From Diphasiastrum complanatum (lineage: Eukaryota; Streptophyta; Lycopodiopsida; Lycopodiales; Lycopodiaceae): a stretch of DNA of 64,000 nt. Made by a program: the position numbers and the translations under genes. The notes beneath the pieces were generated by a model. The model was not told the DNA's origin. It did not search any database and saw only the letters and a list, made by a program, of their open reading frames with translations. Location of the stretch: assembly GCA_029204225.1 (NCBI GenBank), contig CM055113.1, positions 12,731,286-12,795,285 of the forward strand, written 5' to 3'. Positions 1-10,480 of this stretch are shown here, in pieces; position 1 is the stretch's first letter; the number at the start of each line of letters is the position of its first letter.

Positions 1-660
1 TTGAGACCTCCTTGACCCTGGATTGCCGCTCTCTCTCTCTCATCCAATATCAAACCATCCTGCACAGTTTGCCAATATCACTTGGGAGACTTCTTCCTTG
101 CACTTGGTGATGAAGACGGTGAATAGGACTCAACAGCTTTGCCCCTTTCCTTCCGCTTCCTAGTCTCCTCGGATTCTTCCTCTTGATCACTCATATGATC
201 ATCCTGAGACTCCTCAATATATGGATGTGGATCATCAAGTATTGGCACAAACTCACTTGTACCCTCCTCATGTTCCTCCATAGGAGGCGTTTGATCCTTT
301 TCAAAGATCACATCTCGACTTATGATTCTCTTCCTGGTAGTAAGATCATAAAGCCGGTAAGCTTTGCTTTCCTCACTGTATCCCAAGAAAATACATTTTG
401 CTAATTTTGCAACCAGCTTCTTTCTGTCATCCTTGGGAATATGGGCATATGTCGTACAACCAAACACTCGCAAAGTGCCCACCTTGGGATTAATGTCGCT
501 AAATGCCTCTTATGGAGTCTTGTCTTCCACAGCTTTAGTTGGACTTCTATTCAACAGAAACGTTGTTGTGTGCATTGCCTTGTCCCAAAAAGAATTGTGC
601 AACCCCTTTGCCTTGAGCATGCATTGGCTTCACTCAGCATGCTCTCTGAAAGACTAGTCA
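1..660 (-). pseudogene. Ty1/copia integrase C-terminal region, decayed, cut by window edge
   Basis: Minus-strand open stretch 482-78 reads like the end of a copia integrase: RVFGC, KCIFLGYSEESKAYRLYD, then RDVIFEK, followed by the acidic/Ser-rich linker that precedes the reverse transcriptase. A stop codon at 78-80 interrupts the linker, but a copia-like W-x-T-x-x-D stretch continues beyond it to base 1. Upstream (483-660) the frame is broken, although integrase-like residues (NRSPT, AFSDINPK) are still readable in shifted frames. It is an inactive remnant of the element whose primer-binding site is at 1065-1080. The rest of pol lies outside the window. Confidence 0.75.
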
Positions 661-846
661 TAGTTGGATAGAACTAAACTGGGGTTTGCACCCAACTAGG
701 GTATGCAACCACTTGCTCAATAACCCTCAGCTTCTGAATTTGAAACAATTCTCGTGCTTCACTCAGCATGCTCTCTGAAAGACTAGTCATAGCTGGATAG
801 AACTAAACTGGGATTTGCACCCAACTAGGGTATGCAACCACTTGCT
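627..846 (-). repeat. 129-bp spaced direct duplication (two ~91-bp copies)
   Basis: Bases 627-717 recur at 756-846 with only a few substitutions (GTTGGATAG versus GCTGGATAG, GGGGTTTGC versus GGGATTTGC). The copies lie between the copia integrase relic and its primer-binding site, where gag and protease should be, so that part of the element has been replaced by a short duplicated filler. Confidence 0.85.
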
Positions 847-1064
847 TGAAGTTCCCATTGTAGAAAGTGCCCTCCTACAGCCTTGGCTGCTCCAGAAAAC
901 TCAAATTTTTTCTCCCAAATTAGAAAGTTTTTGGATCGCAGTACTTCGACCATGTAGTTAGCAAAGAGATCGGATGCTCCTACAGAAAGTGCGCCCAATT
1001 CAAAGGTAAGCTCCTCTCCAAGAATGGCAAGGTCCAAGCTTTCACAACATCACATGCAACATAA

Positions 1065-1080
1065 CCTGGCTCTAATACCA
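1065..1080 (-). other. Primer-binding site of the first copia (initiator Met tRNA)
   Basis: On the minus strand the bases read TGGTATTAGAGCCAGG, complementary to the 3' end of plant initiator methionine tRNA with one transition. The site directly abuts the LTR that starts at 1081, which fixes the LTR edge and the minus orientation of the element. Confidence 0.85.
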
Positions 1081-1248
1081 TGACAAAATCCAAGGCCTAG
1101 CTATGGAGTATCATAACAACATAGTAAGCACACTATAAAAGCTTGAAAAAATCTGCCATGGAGTAGTAGACAAAAGCGAGAGAGAGAGAGAACTCAAGAG
1201 CTCACACTTACTTAATGATTAGTAAAAGAGTAGGAGGGCGTGGAAACC
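1081..1248 (-). mobile_element. Copia 5' LTR, segment next to the PBS (interrupted by gypsy)
   Basis: The LTR begins with TG right after the primer-binding site and runs to the gypsy insertion point at 1248. The remainder resumes at 7529. Joined across the insertion it would be about 380 bp. The partner 3' LTR is outside the window. Confidence 0.7.
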
Positions 1249-2166
1249 TGTTGCGCCGGCGCCTCAAAGGGCGCTGGGACTTGAGCGGTTTCCCCAACAC
1301 GCGCTTAAGTCTAACATTCATCCATCATGCACTTACGTAAAAGCCAACTCAGAATCGTAACAAGCTTAACCATTCAGACTTAAGAAAACTGGAATCCCAA
1401 CCAACCCGAAAGCCAACTCAGAATCCGTCCCCAAAAGGTAACCAAAGGCAAAGACAAGCCACACATGAAACCCAAGGCATAGTGGTCGCCAAACTGACCA
1501 ATTGGCATAGCGGCAAGCCCCATGTCGATGACAGGGACCCTTAGGCGCCAGCGACGCAAAAAGGTTGTAGTAAGGGTCCTTCCACTTGGACCAGTCCCGG
1601 AGGCAAAACCGAAATGGTAATCATCCCCAAGGATCAACTTTATTAGATTTGGAAGAGGTTACATTCATACATAGACTGACCGGTCTCGGGGCCACCAACA
1701 CGTGCTGGGCATTGTGCCTGGCTCGTGCTGGTAGAGGGAGCTGAGACCTGGCGACTGGATTCCTGGCGCTGGTTGAGCTGCCCAAGTTTCTGTCTGCCGG
1801 ACTCCCCCTATAGTTCTGCTGTGATTCGGCGCACCCCCTCTGTTCTGAAACATAGTGCTTTCTGGTAAAGCACGCTTTTTGGGACTTAGTTTTTATTTTG
1901 CTGATTAAGCCTGGCAAGCCTGGCAGAATCAGTCTGGCTCCCGAACATGGGTCCCGGGAGCCGTTCCGGTGGCAGAATCAACTTGCTTCCTGACTAGGCC
2001 ATGACTCGAGCTCCAGAGCTAGCTCATGACTTGTGACTACTTGACCGGCTCACCACAGGTCGGAGGCTCAGTCCTTGACGTTCTAACTTGCTCTGGGACT
2101 TTAGGGAGTGTCACCCCTTAGAGTCTTACAGGGCACGTTGGGTGCACCTGAGTCAGCTTTACAACA
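1249..2166 (-). repeat. Chromovirus 3' LTR
   Basis: A 918-bp TG...CA repeat that starts TGTTGCGCCGG and ends TTTACAACA on the plus strand. It is identical to 6606-7523 except for one visible substitution. Short open frames inside it (for example 1380-1637 minus) occur identically in both LTRs and are not treated as genes. Confidence 0.95.
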
Positions 2167-2180
2167 TCCTCCCCTCGTTT
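2167..2180 (-). other. Polypurine tract of the chromovirus
   Basis: On the minus strand ACGAGGGGAGGA directly precedes the TGTTG start of the 3' LTR. This is the usual place for plus-strand DNA priming. Confidence 0.75.
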
Positions 2181-2407
2181 GAAAAAGCTGATGTCCTCAT
2201 CAGGGCCAAACTAGACCTAGGACGTATGGCACGGGCTTAATTCACCGGCCTTAGCAACTTTGAATTACAAAATACATTGGCAGTAGCACAGGAAAAGTGT
2301 AGATAAAGTTCACTTACGTAAAACCTGTGTAAAGCTGCAAGTGATTTATTGGCAAACTTAAGAAAAATACCGGAAAGTTCCTTGAACTTCAGAATGGCCA
2401 TGAATGT

Positions 2408-5400
2408 TTATGTAAGAGGCATGCCGCCAGGTAGTGCTTTGTGTGCCGATCTGGGAAAACGGCTATTGCGTTGGTTCTTCTGCAGATAATCTGCTAGTAC
2501 TTCAGGGGCTCCCTCCTTAAGTTTGTCTTCGTACTCCCAAGAAGCCTCAATAAGTGGAGCCCGTAGCCACTTCACTAGATATTCACGTTGAACGCCAGTT
2601 CGCTTTCTATGTGTCAATATTTGTTCTGGTACAAGCTGCCTCTTCGTATCATCAAGTGTCGTTGGTGGGTGACGGAGTTCGTGTTGCCGATCAAATCGCT
2701 CATCTGGTTTGTACCGTTTGAGTAATGAGATATGGAACACATTGTGTATATCCAAGCTGGATGGCAACGCTAATCGATAAGCCACTGGGTTGATCTTCTT
2801 GGTGACATAATATGGTCCCGCATAAGGTCGAGCAAACTTATGAGAAAAACCTTTTGGTAGCGCAATGTTCTTTGTGTTCAGCCATACTTGATCACCTTCC
2901 TCAAATTCCAGTTCTCGTCGATGTGGGTTTATGTCAGCTGCCATACTCCTTTGTGACTGCTCTAAAAACGCCTTCACCTCGGTCAACTTTGTGTGCCACT
3001 CATTGATGAATTCCTCCACAGTGGGTACTGGTGTTTCCTGCACGCCTGTAAGAAAAGAGCTTGGAACAATCGGTAGCCGACCATTGCTTATCTCGAAGGG
3101 TGCCCTTCCAGTAGATCTGTTCACTTGGTTGTTATGTGCAAACTCGAGAATATCCAAGTAGTTGACCCAATCGGATTGGTCCCAAGCGACATAATTTCGT
3201 AAATATTGTTCAATCTGTCGATTGACTCGCTCCGTTTGCCCATCTGTCTGAGGATGATATGCAGTACTGAAATTCAATCCGGTTCCCACGAGGCGAAATA
3301 GACAAGTCCAAAACTTTCCGACGAACTTGGTGTCTCGGTCAGAAATAATCGTTCTAGGCAGGCCGTGGTATTTGAAAACACATTTGAAAAATAACCTTGC
3401 CACTTCTTCAGCTATCACTGAACTTTTAGTTGGTACTAGATGAACTTGCTTTGAAAAGCGGTCAACCACCACATAAATTGAGTCGAATCCTTGGCACCGT
3501 GGTAGTTGAACAATAAAATCCATGCTCACCGAATCCCATGGGTATGCTGGTACCGGTAATGGTTGGAGTAGTCCAGCCGGAGCTAGCGGTTCCACCTTCA
3601 CTTGTTGACATGTCGGGCATGTTTGTACATAAGATTCAACGTCTGCCCACATACTTGGCCAATAGAAGCCTCTTTTGAGAAGTTCATACATGCGATTCAC
3701 CCCTGGATGCCCGGCGGCTAGTACGTCATGATGTTCTCGCAAGACTTTCTTCCTCAGGTTGATGCTGTCTGGGACATATACTCTGCGTTGTTTATAAACA
3801 ACCATTTGATCTTTCCAAGTGAAATGTTTATGAGGCTTTCCCAGCTGGAATTCGATCATTAAGTCCTTCGCCAACGCATCCACACCATAATTCTCTCTGA
3901 TTTCTTGGAGTAGGTCAGTCACCTGAGTTGTCACTGTTGCCATCAAGTGTTCTTGTCTACTTAGTGCGTCCGCCACCACATTGTTCTTTCCCGCCGTGTG
4001 TAAAATGTCTATATTGAATTTTGAGAGAAAGTTTTGCCATCGCATTTGCTTTGGCGTGAGCATACCTTGGGATGAGAAGTACTTGAGTGATACATTATCA
4101 GTGAACGCCTTAAAGGGTTTTCCTGCCACATAATGTCTCCAATGCTCCACTGCTTGGACTACTGCGACCATTTCTTTTTCATGAGTTGGCCATCGTCGCT
4201 CTACGTCACTCAATTTCTTTGAAAAATATGCAACAGGTTTTCCGTCTTGCATCAGCACGGCCCCAATAGCAAAGTTCGACGCATCTGTATGTATTTCAAA
4301 AGGTTTGCTAAAGTCCGGTAAGGCAAGGATGGGTTCTTGAGTGATCCGTCGTTTTAGTTCCTGGAACGCTGCTTCACATTCCGGTGTCCATGTCATCTTC
4401 AGATGAGTCTTGGTCTGCTCCAACAGTGGTGCCACAATTTTGCTAAATGCCTCAATGAATCTCCTGTAAAAGTTACATAAGCCCACAAAGGATTTGATGC
4501 CATGAACAGTTTTAGGTGCTAGCCAATCCAAGATAGCCTTGATCTTCTTAGGATCCATTCGAATCCGTCCGTGGCCTATAACATGTCCAAGGAAGTCAAC
4601 TTCCTCCACCACAAACTCACATTTCTCTCTTTTCGCGAACAAGCAGTTCCTCCTCAGTCGTTGGAGAACTGTCCTTAAATGTTGAATGTGATCTTTAAGG
4701 TTCCGGCTAAATACTAATATGTCATCAATGTACACAATGACAAATTCATCCAGGCAGTCTTGAAATATATTGTTCATCAACGTGCAAAAAGTGGCTGGTG
4801 CGTTTGTTAGACCGAATGGCATCACTAGGAACTCGTGACTTCCGTACCGCGTTCGAAACGCCGTTTTGTGCTCATCACCTTTAGCTATTCGAATTTGATG
4901 ATATCCAGATCTGAGATCTATTCGGCTAAAGTATTTGGCATGTTTGAGTTGGTCGAATAGGTCATCAATTCTAGGCATGGGGTACTTGTTCTTGATGGTA
5001 CTCTTGTTAAGCATGCGATAATCCACACACATTCGAAGAGTTTTGTCTGCCTTTTCCACGAACAACACTGGGGCTCCAAAAGGTGAAGCGCTAGGTCTAA
5101 TAAAACCTTTGTCTATCAATTCACCAAGTTGTCGTTTCAGTTCCGCCAACTCTTCTTGTGACATTCTGTAGGGTGCTCGTGAAGTTGGCTCTGTTCCTGG
5201 TACCAACTCAATTTTATGGTCCACTGGTCTTCGAGGAGGTAGCTTAGCTGGGAGTTCCTCCGGGAACACATCGCTAAATTCTTCTAACAGATCTGCCACT
5301 TCTTTTGGCAAGTTTTCTTGTCGCACGCTTTTCCCTTCTGGGACTTCTCGACAGATGCAAAGAAAGCACTTTGACCTTTTCCCTTTCGCCATTCTTTTCA

Positions 5401-5890
5401 TCACTAATGCTGCAACCAGATTTTGTTCAATATCGGTATCCTTAGCATTTCCTCCGGGCAGGGCTTTTGTCACGCAGATTTGTCCCTTATAATCCAAGAG
5501 GACCAAGTTTGAGCTCCTACCCAAAACTGCGATACAGTGTTCATTTAACCAAGGGAGGCCCAAAATCACATCAAAGGCATCCATCTCTAAAATCACAAAG
5601 CTAAGTTTAGCCTTCCATCTTCCAATCTGCACCGGGATGTTCAATGTCGCTTTGTCTGCATCTAGTGCTCCCTTCGCTGTTTCTACCTTGAGAGTAGATG
5701 TAACATTCCTGGTCGGCAAGCTGAATTGTTCCACTACGCTCCTTGAGATATAGTTATGTGAAGCTCCGGAGTCGATCATGAAATCTGACTTCCTCCCCGC
5801 GATCTTTCCTGATAAGAATAACAATCTTGAACCAATCTTGGGGGTTGCCCCATGGAAGTTCCTTTCCATACTTGTGCGTCGTCCACTCAT
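2408..5890 (-). CDS. pol: Chromovirus Pol polyprotein (protease-RT-RNase H-integrase-chromodomain)
   Basis: An uninterrupted 1160-residue frame. Aspartic protease active site D40-S-G near the N terminus. Reverse transcriptase about 225-480 with motif [11 protein letters not shown] (from 290) and catalytic YIDD at 387-390. RNase H about 530-645 with HTDAS (D537), FTDN (D598) and ADALS. Integrase zinc motif H-H...CPTC (C758, C761), then the catalytic triad D791 (MDF), D851 (SDRDTKF) and E887 (QTER). A GPY/F-like segment follows at about 1025, then a C-terminal chromodomain at about 1088-1145 with YLVKWL and SWE. Protease-RT-RNase H-integrase order is Ty3/gypsy, and the chromodomain makes it a chromovirus. 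All catalytic residues I checked are present. The start is odd: the first Met lies just before the protease and no Gag is fused upstream, so the true protein may once have been longer. Confidence 0.93.
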   Translation of the reverse strand: MSGRRTSMERNFHGATPKIGSRLLFLSGKIAGRKSDFMIDSGASHNYISRSVVEQFSLPTRNVTSTLKVETAKGALDADKATLNIPVQIGRWKAKLSFVILEMDAFDVILGLPWLNEHCIAVLGRSSNLVLLDYKGQICVTKALPGGNAKDTDIEQNLVAALVMKRMAKGKRSKCFLCICREVPEGKSVRQENLPKEVADLLEEFSDVFPEELPAKLPPRRPVDHKIELVPGTEPTSRAPYRMSQEELAELKRQLGELIDKGFIRPSASPFGAPVLFVEKADKTLRMCVDYRMLNKSTIKNKYPMPRIDDLFDQLKHAKYFSRIDLRSGYHQIRIAKGDEHKTAFRTRYGSHEFLVMPFGLTNAPATFCTLMNNIFQDCLDEFVIVYIDDILVFSRNLKDHIQHLRTVLQRLRRNCLFAKREKCEFVVEEVDFLGHVIGHGRIRMDPKKIKAILDWLAPKTVHGIKSFVGLCNFYRRFIEAFSKIVAPLLEQTKTHLKMTWTPECEAAFQELKRRITQEPILALPDFSKPFEIHTDASNFAIGAVLMQDGKPVAYFSKKLSDVERRWPTHEKEMVAVVQAVEHWRHYVAGKPFKAFTDNVSLKYFSSQGMLTPKQMRWQNFLSKFNIDILHTAGKNNVVADALSRQEHLMATVTTQVTDLLQEIRENYGVDALAKDLMIEFQLGKPHKHFTWKDQMVVYKQRRVYVPDSINLRKKVLREHHDVLAAGHPGVNRMYELLKRGFYWPSMWADVESYVQTCPTCQQVKVEPLAPAGLLQPLPVPAYPWDSVSMDFIVQLPRCQGFDSIYVVVDRFSKQVHLVPTKSSVIAEEVARLFFKCVFKYHGLPRTIISDRDTKFVGKFWTCLFRLVGTGLNFSTAYHPQTDGQTERVNRQIEQYLRNYVAWDQSDWVNYLDILEFAHNNQVNRSTGRAPFEISNGRLPIVPSSFLTGVQETPVPTVEEFINEWHTKLTEVKAFLEQSQRSMAADINPHRRELEFEEGDQVWLNTKNIALPKGFSHKFARPYAGPYYVTKKINPVAYRLALPSSLDIHNVFHISLLKRYKPDERFDRQHELRHPPTTLDDTKRQLVPEQILTHRKRTGVQREYLVKWLRAPLIEASWEYEDKLKEGAPEVLADYLQKNQRNSRFPRSAHKALPGGMPLT

Positions 5891-6126
5891 AAATGTAAGC
5901 TCCTCTCACAACTCCCAACTAGATCAGATCACCTGGATCAAAAGAAGTAGTCAGGGATAATTCAGGTCCAGGCAAGCACACCACAAACGAACATACCAAC
6001 CAAAGCTAAACAGAGGATCCCTCTCAAGTCACATTCCCCTTGAGACCGGACGTAGGATCTTTGCCTAGCCGCGCCCACACAAATCTATCACAGAATTAGC
6101 CCACGGGGAAACATCCATCCAACCAT

Positions 6127-6520
6127 CCGTGCTTTCACCATTAAGCAGCACATTGCCTCAGTCACGCCCCACCACTTTTTGGTCGATAGCCCTTATAGCT
6201 AAACGATCGGCAGCTATCCCGCACCGGCAGCTAACCACCCGTGCTTTACACCCGAATTCGAGCAGCATCTCTGTATCAATGGTTAACCCGTACAGTTCGA
6301 ATATGTCGCCCCGCACCCCACAAGGTACAGACCGTGCTTTCACCTACCTAGGCAGCACTTTGCCTCATCCGTCCTACGTGCAGACAGCGCCAGGCCCGAA
6401 CCGCGAGAACTGACCGTGCTTACACCTCGAGGGCAGCACTTTGACTCATCAAGTCCCCCGTTCTGCCGACCACCCCGACCGTGGACGCACCCGTGCTTAC
6501 ACTGTGGGCAGCACCTTGCG
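6127..6520 (-). repeat. Five diverged leader repeats in the place of gag
   Basis: The motif CCGTGCTTWCACC followed by GGCAGCAC-TTGCCTCAT recurs with starts near 6127, 6238, 6331, 6412 and 6490 (spacing 111, 93, 81 and 78 bp). The block lies between the PBS and the pol frame, where gag belongs. Open frames across it are short and differ between copies, so I treat it as a noncoding tandem array. Confidence 0.7.
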
Positions 6521-6590
6521 CAACGGTTGTCCTGACAAATCCCAAAAACGTGGCCATCCCTGTGAGACTTGCGTAGCTGACCGGCTAGTC

Positions 6591-6603
6591 GGCTCTGATA
6601 CCA
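6591..6603 (-). other. Primer-binding site of the chromovirus
   Basis: The minus strand reads TGGTATCAGAGCC, complementary to initiator methionine tRNA, two bases inside the 5' LTR. This is typical of plant chromoviruses. Confidence 0.9.
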
Positions 6604-6605
6604 CA

Positions 6606-7523
6606 TGTTGCGCCGGCGCCTCAAAGGGCGCTGGGACTTGAGCGGTTTCCCCAACACGCGCTTAAGTCTAACATTCATCCATCATGCACTTACGTAAAAG
6701 CCAACTCAGAATCGTAACAAGCTTAACCATTCAGACTTAAGAAAACTGGAATCCCAACCAACCCGAAAGCCAACTCAGAATCCGTCCCCAAAAGGTAACC
6801 AAAGGCAAAGACAAGCCACACATGAAACCCAAGGCATAGTGGTCGCCAAACTGACCAATTGGCATAGCGGCAAGCCCCATGTCGATGACAGGGACCCTTA
6901 GGCGCCAGCGACGCAAAAAGGTTGTAGTAAGGGTCCTTCCACTTGGACCAGTCCCGGAGGCGAAACCGAAATGGTAATCATCCCCAAGGATCAACTTTAT
7001 TAGATTTGGAAGAGGTTACATTCATACATAGACTGACCGGTCTCGGGGCCACCAACACGTGCTGGGCATTGTGCCTGGCTCGTGCTGGTAGAGGGAGCTG
7101 AGACCTGGCGACTGGATTCCTGGCGCTGGTTGAGCTGCCCAAGTTTCTGTCTGCCGGACTCCCCCTATAGTTCTGCTGTGATTCGGCGCACCCCCTCTGT
7201 TCTGAAACATAGTGCTTTCTGGTAAAGCACGCTTTTTGGGACTTAGTTTTTATTTTGCTGATTAAGCCTGGCAAGCCTGGCAGAATCAGTCTGGCTCCCG
7301 AACATGGGTCCCGGGAGCCGTTCCGGTGGCAGAATCAACTTGCTTCCTGACTAGGCCATGACTCGAGCTCCAGAGCTAGCTCATGACTTGTGACTACTTG
7401 ACCGGCTCACCACAGGTCGGAGGCTCAGTCCTTGACGTTCTAACTTGCTCTGGGACTTTAGGGAGTGTCACCCCTTAGAGTCTTACAGGGCACGTTGGGT
7501 GCACCTGAGTCAGCTTTACAACA
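6606..7523 (-). repeat. Chromovirus 5' LTR
   Basis: This 918-bp copy would carry the promoter for the minus-strand transcript. It is nearly identical to 1249-2166 and flanked outside by the AAACC target duplication at 7524-7528. Confidence 0.95.
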
Positions 7524-7528
7524 AAACC

Positions 7529-7742
7529 CCTCCAAGTCTAGGGCCACAAATAACATGAAACGGATAGAGATGGTGTCTTTCTTATTCTAGCTCTAGACCA
7601 TGGGTCTTTAACCTATTTGTCATTACTTGCCTAATTAGCATAAGTAGGGTATACTATGTACATAAATGTTTTACCTCCATGACTTGTGCACAACTTACAA
7701 GTTACAAGTATACGAGACAAAAATAGGCATTATATTTCAACA
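7529..7742 (-). mobile_element. Copia 5' LTR, distal segment
   Basis: Continuation of the LTR begun at 1081-1248 after the nested gypsy. The likely outer edge is at 7742, where the minus strand starts TGTTGAAATATAA, a common copia LTR opening. The edge is inferred because no partner LTR is visible. Confidence 0.5.
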
Positions 7743-8515
7743 TCTCAAACTAGGGATCTTGCACCATGTAAACTCTCACGAGTCCCTTAGGACTTCACAT
7801 GGTTCAAAGGGGACTTTACTTAAAGGAATCTTTACATGGAGGTAGGGTCACTTGGTATGTTCTCTTATACGGCTAGTAGAAAAATAAAATTTTATTCCTT
7901 TGTCAATGAAGCCTCATTGCCCCCATCATAACTAGGCTCCAATAGATGATGACATTAGCATGTGAAAGCTTCCTAGCCTCGGCGTAAGCACGGGGATAGT
8001 TATGTTTGAAAAACATTTTTAAGTAGGAAGAACAATGTTGTGAAATTGGCCCCAACTTGCCTACTAGGCCTCATTGAGATCTTGGGCATAAATTGGAATC
8101 GGAAGGTTCCAAATATTGTAATGGATTGTTTATTTTGCTCATTTTTGGCTCTCATCATGCATAAAGTTTTTGAGTTGAAATGCCTATTGCATTTCATCAC
8201 CTCCATATGATAATACACCATATCCAAGCCATTATGCAATGAAATCCATCGACCTAGCACATGACATTTTGCCCGATTCGGCCTCCCAAATTTTTTAGCT
8301 AACCTAAGCAAAGTGTTGTGTCCAATGACTTTCATAAAGACGTATTGGATATCTCTTGCCTATTTTGCCCCTTTTTTAAGCATCTTAAAAAGTAGAAAAT
8401 TCTTGTGTTTTTTTTCACATGCTTGTGCTGCGCTTTCCCACGTGGCACTTCCAGACTGGTCAGTCAGAGTCAAAGTGCTCATTATGTTTCATAAAATACA
8501 TGTGAAAAAAGTCAA
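7743..8515. other. Intergenic, no gene recognised
   Basis: AT-rich sequence. A 111-codon minus-strand open frame (8335-8000) has no recognisable motif. Nothing else is supported. Confidence 0.5.
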
Positions 8516-8669
8516 GGTACCCATTACGCAATGGAAGGTGCCGAGCAGAGGGCATTCGGCCCGATAAAGATTTCCAAAAAAATTTAGGCTCAGCCCGAAG
8601 CCTAAAAAATTCTGGAAATTCTTGTCGGGCAGAATGTCCTCTGCCTAGCACCTTCCATAATACGTACGG
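8516..8669. repeat. Foldback hairpin element (MITE-like)
   Basis: The left arm containing GGAAGGTGCCGAGCAGAGG (from 8533) is the imperfect reverse complement of the right arm ending CTCTGCCTAGCACCTTCC (8656). The stem is about 58 bp with an inner palindrome TTAGGCT...AGCCTAA. Related half-units occur at 8806-9045. The many paired mismatches and repeat copies suggest a decayed foldback transposon rather than a microRNA precursor. Confidence 0.6.
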
Positions 8670-8805
8670 AGCATATGTGGCTTTTCTTGCCCATTTTTCA
8701 CTCCTTAGAAAGTAGAATGTGTAGAAACTAAAAAGTAAGTAACATGATTATGCTTTTTAGATAAAAATCTCATTTCATAATGGTCGTTAGAAAAAGAAAA
8801 AAGCC

Positions 8806-9045
8806 GATAAGCTCATTACACAATGAAAGTAATTGGGAAGATCACATTCTGCGGGACAAGGGGGTCCTAGGCTTGGCCCATGGGGGGGGGGGGGGGGGGT
8901 TCTTGTCTATGACTCCTTGCCGGGTCCAATGCCATCTGCCTGGCTCGTATATAATACATTAAGTCTATCTTTGAGCCTTGCGTATGATTCTTTATCGGGC
9001 AAAATGTCATTTGCTCGGCTCCTTTCATAATACATTAAGGGTAAT
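8806..9045. repeat. Further copies of the hairpin repeat, with a poly-G run
   Basis: Segments ending in CATAATACATTAAG (near 8961 and 9045) repeat the right arm of the 8516-8669 hairpin: CGGGCAAAATGTCATTTGCTC and the degraded CGGGTCCAATGCCATCTGCC. A run of 18 G at 8882-8899 sits between them and may be imprecise in length. Confidence 0.5.
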
Positions 9046-9249
9046 GTTGGCAAAAAGCTAGAGAGTAGAGTTTAGGATTGCATACATATTTCAATGAAGG
9101 CTGGACTCTCGAGGTGGTTGCAGCGTCCAGCTGCGCGGCCACAGAATTTTCCCCTTTCTTCTATCTTCTTCATCTGGACAACCTGCACATGCATTATTCT
9201 ATATACACAGATGGTATTGGAATTTGGTTCCGCAGCGAGAACCCAGAGC

Positions 9250-9480
9250 CATGTGGTACTCGGCGCTGAGCGGAGCCATGTGGGGAAAGTCAACGCTGCG
9301 ACCGCATCCCAGCACTGTCTGTCACCTTTCACGCACGTCCCTGGCCTACAGCCCTAGACGCTTCATCGCCGGCGGCATCCAAGCCCAGCAGCACATCTCT
9401 CGAGAGCCGAAGAGCCATTATAGGCTATTGCAGAGCAGCGCTGAGCGGCCCAGTGCTCGAGCTGTTCGTTGTTTTTGGGA
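9250..9480 (+). other. GC-rich gene-start-like fragment, unrecognised
   Basis: The base composition changes sharply from AT-rich flanks. A TATA-like CTATATACA lies near 9201. An open frame from 9224 contains, from the Met at 9251, a stretch rich in Ser, Arg and Ala and poor in acidic residues that resembles an organelle transit peptide. After about 9480 the frame enters low-complexity hydrophobic sequence. It may be a truncated first exon, but no family can be named. Confidence 0.2.
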
Positions 9481-9588
9481 ACTTGGTAGTTTGCTTTTCT
9501 TTCTCAACAGGGCCAAGTCTTTTTTAGCAATCCTCATTTTTTTCTCACATGCCCAATTTTTTCTTCACTCTTTGCAAAATTGGCCTAT

Positions 9589-10100
9589 TAAATTTAAAAT
9601 CAATGATTGGTTATGATTTGCCAGTTCTTTGTGAGCATTGGGAGGCAGGTCCAAGTTCACATAGGACGCCTAGGCTCTAGTCCATTGGTCTAATGCTATT
9701 AAGTAATGAAAACTCCGGCTTTTATTAATGGGAGGGCCATTAATACATATAATTCGAGACCCAAGGCACTCAATGTGCAGAGGACTCCATTGGTCTAATG
9801 CCAAGTGGCAATCCATGTCAAGCAAGTCACTCATTTTCTTGTACTAGGTTATGGGAGGGCCATTACCACTTATAATTTTGGACCTTGGAAGTCAAGTGGG
9901 GGAGGCTCCGGTCTATTGGTTTTATGCCAAGTGGCAATCCATGTCAAGCACGTCATGGTACTAGGTAATGGGAGGGCCATTATCACTTATAATTCAGGAC
10001 CCGAGTAATCAAGTGGTGGAATTTCAAGTGGTCTAATGCTCGAGTCAATTAGTGCCAATCCATGTCAAACAAGACGTGGGTTTTTATGTATTTGGTATTG
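9589..10100 (+). repeat. AT-shifted tandem relics of the MIR166 upstream segment
   Basis: About four diverged units (near 9660, 9786, 9911 and 10026) share CATTGGTCTAATGCC, GGCAATCCATGTCAAGCA and ATGGGAGGGCCATTA. The GC-rich segment 11208-11420 aligns with them: CAGCCCACTGGGCCAGTGCC, then GGCAAGCCATACCGAGCA. Nearly all differences are C to T or G to A. Both blocks start with AAATTTAAAATCAAT. Confidence 0.65.
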
Positions 10101-10363
10101 GTTGTACAATCAACAAATATTGAAAATTTGTAGGGCTTCGGATACTTCGAATAACTCCAACATATGCCATTTGTATGATAGTTTCAAGAGTGTTATTAAT
10201 ATTCTTACTACCAATTTTTTGATTGTGGAGATGTACCCTAAACATCAATTTTGTTGAAGGCTTGGTTTCCAACCTGTGCTCTTTTAACTATACTTCTACT
10301 TTCTTTTGCTTTTAATGTTCCAAGCTATTGGATAAGAGTTGCAAAAATAGGGCATCCTTGCTG

Positions 10364-10480
10364 CATGAAATCTAGGTGGCATGTCAAATTTAAGCTTAAA
10401 TACATGAAACCTAGGTGGTAGGTTTGATTTATGCTTATAAGCATGAAACCTAGGTGGCAGGTCAGATTTAAGCTTAAATG
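10364..10480. repeat. Three tandem copies of a 39-bp unit
   Basis: CATGAAACCTAGGTGGCAGG plus an AAGCTTAAA tail repeats at 10364, 10403 and 10442, an exact 39-bp spacing. Because 39 is a multiple of 3, the minus frame contains a 13-residue repeat with LPPRFH, but no gene context is visible. Confidence 0.85.

Larger units (their letters stand above)
1249..7523 (-). mobile_element. Young Ty3/gypsy chromovirus, complete ends, gag absent
   Basis: Two 918-bp LTRs (1249-2166 and 6606-7523) bracket a minus-strand internal region. A perfect 5-bp target duplication AAACC lies at 1244-1248 and 7524-7528. By eye the LTRs differ at one base (near 1614 versus 6963), so insertion was recent. An initiator-Met PBS (6591-6603) and a purine tract (2167-2180) are in the expected places. 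The internal region carries one long pol frame with a chromodomain, but no gag or zinc-knuckle frame between the PBS and pol. Mobility would need Gag supplied in trans. The element sits inside a copia LTR. Confidence 0.95.

Noticed and set aside
1380-1917. 85- and 98-codon minus-strand open frames, repeated at 6737-7274
   Set aside because: They lie wholly inside the chromovirus LTRs. Identity between copies reflects recent insertion, not coding selection.
8000-8335. 111-codon minus-strand open frame
   Set aside because: No motif, no splice or promoter signals, AT-rich intergenic context.
8516-8669. Hairpin considered as a microRNA precursor
   Set aside because: The stem is repeated in several decayed copies nearby and matches no known plant microRNA; a foldback repeat explains it better.
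8882-8899. 18-base poly-G run as a G-quadruplex or regulatory element
   Set aside because: A single isolated homopolymer in decayed repeat sequence, with length likely unreliable.
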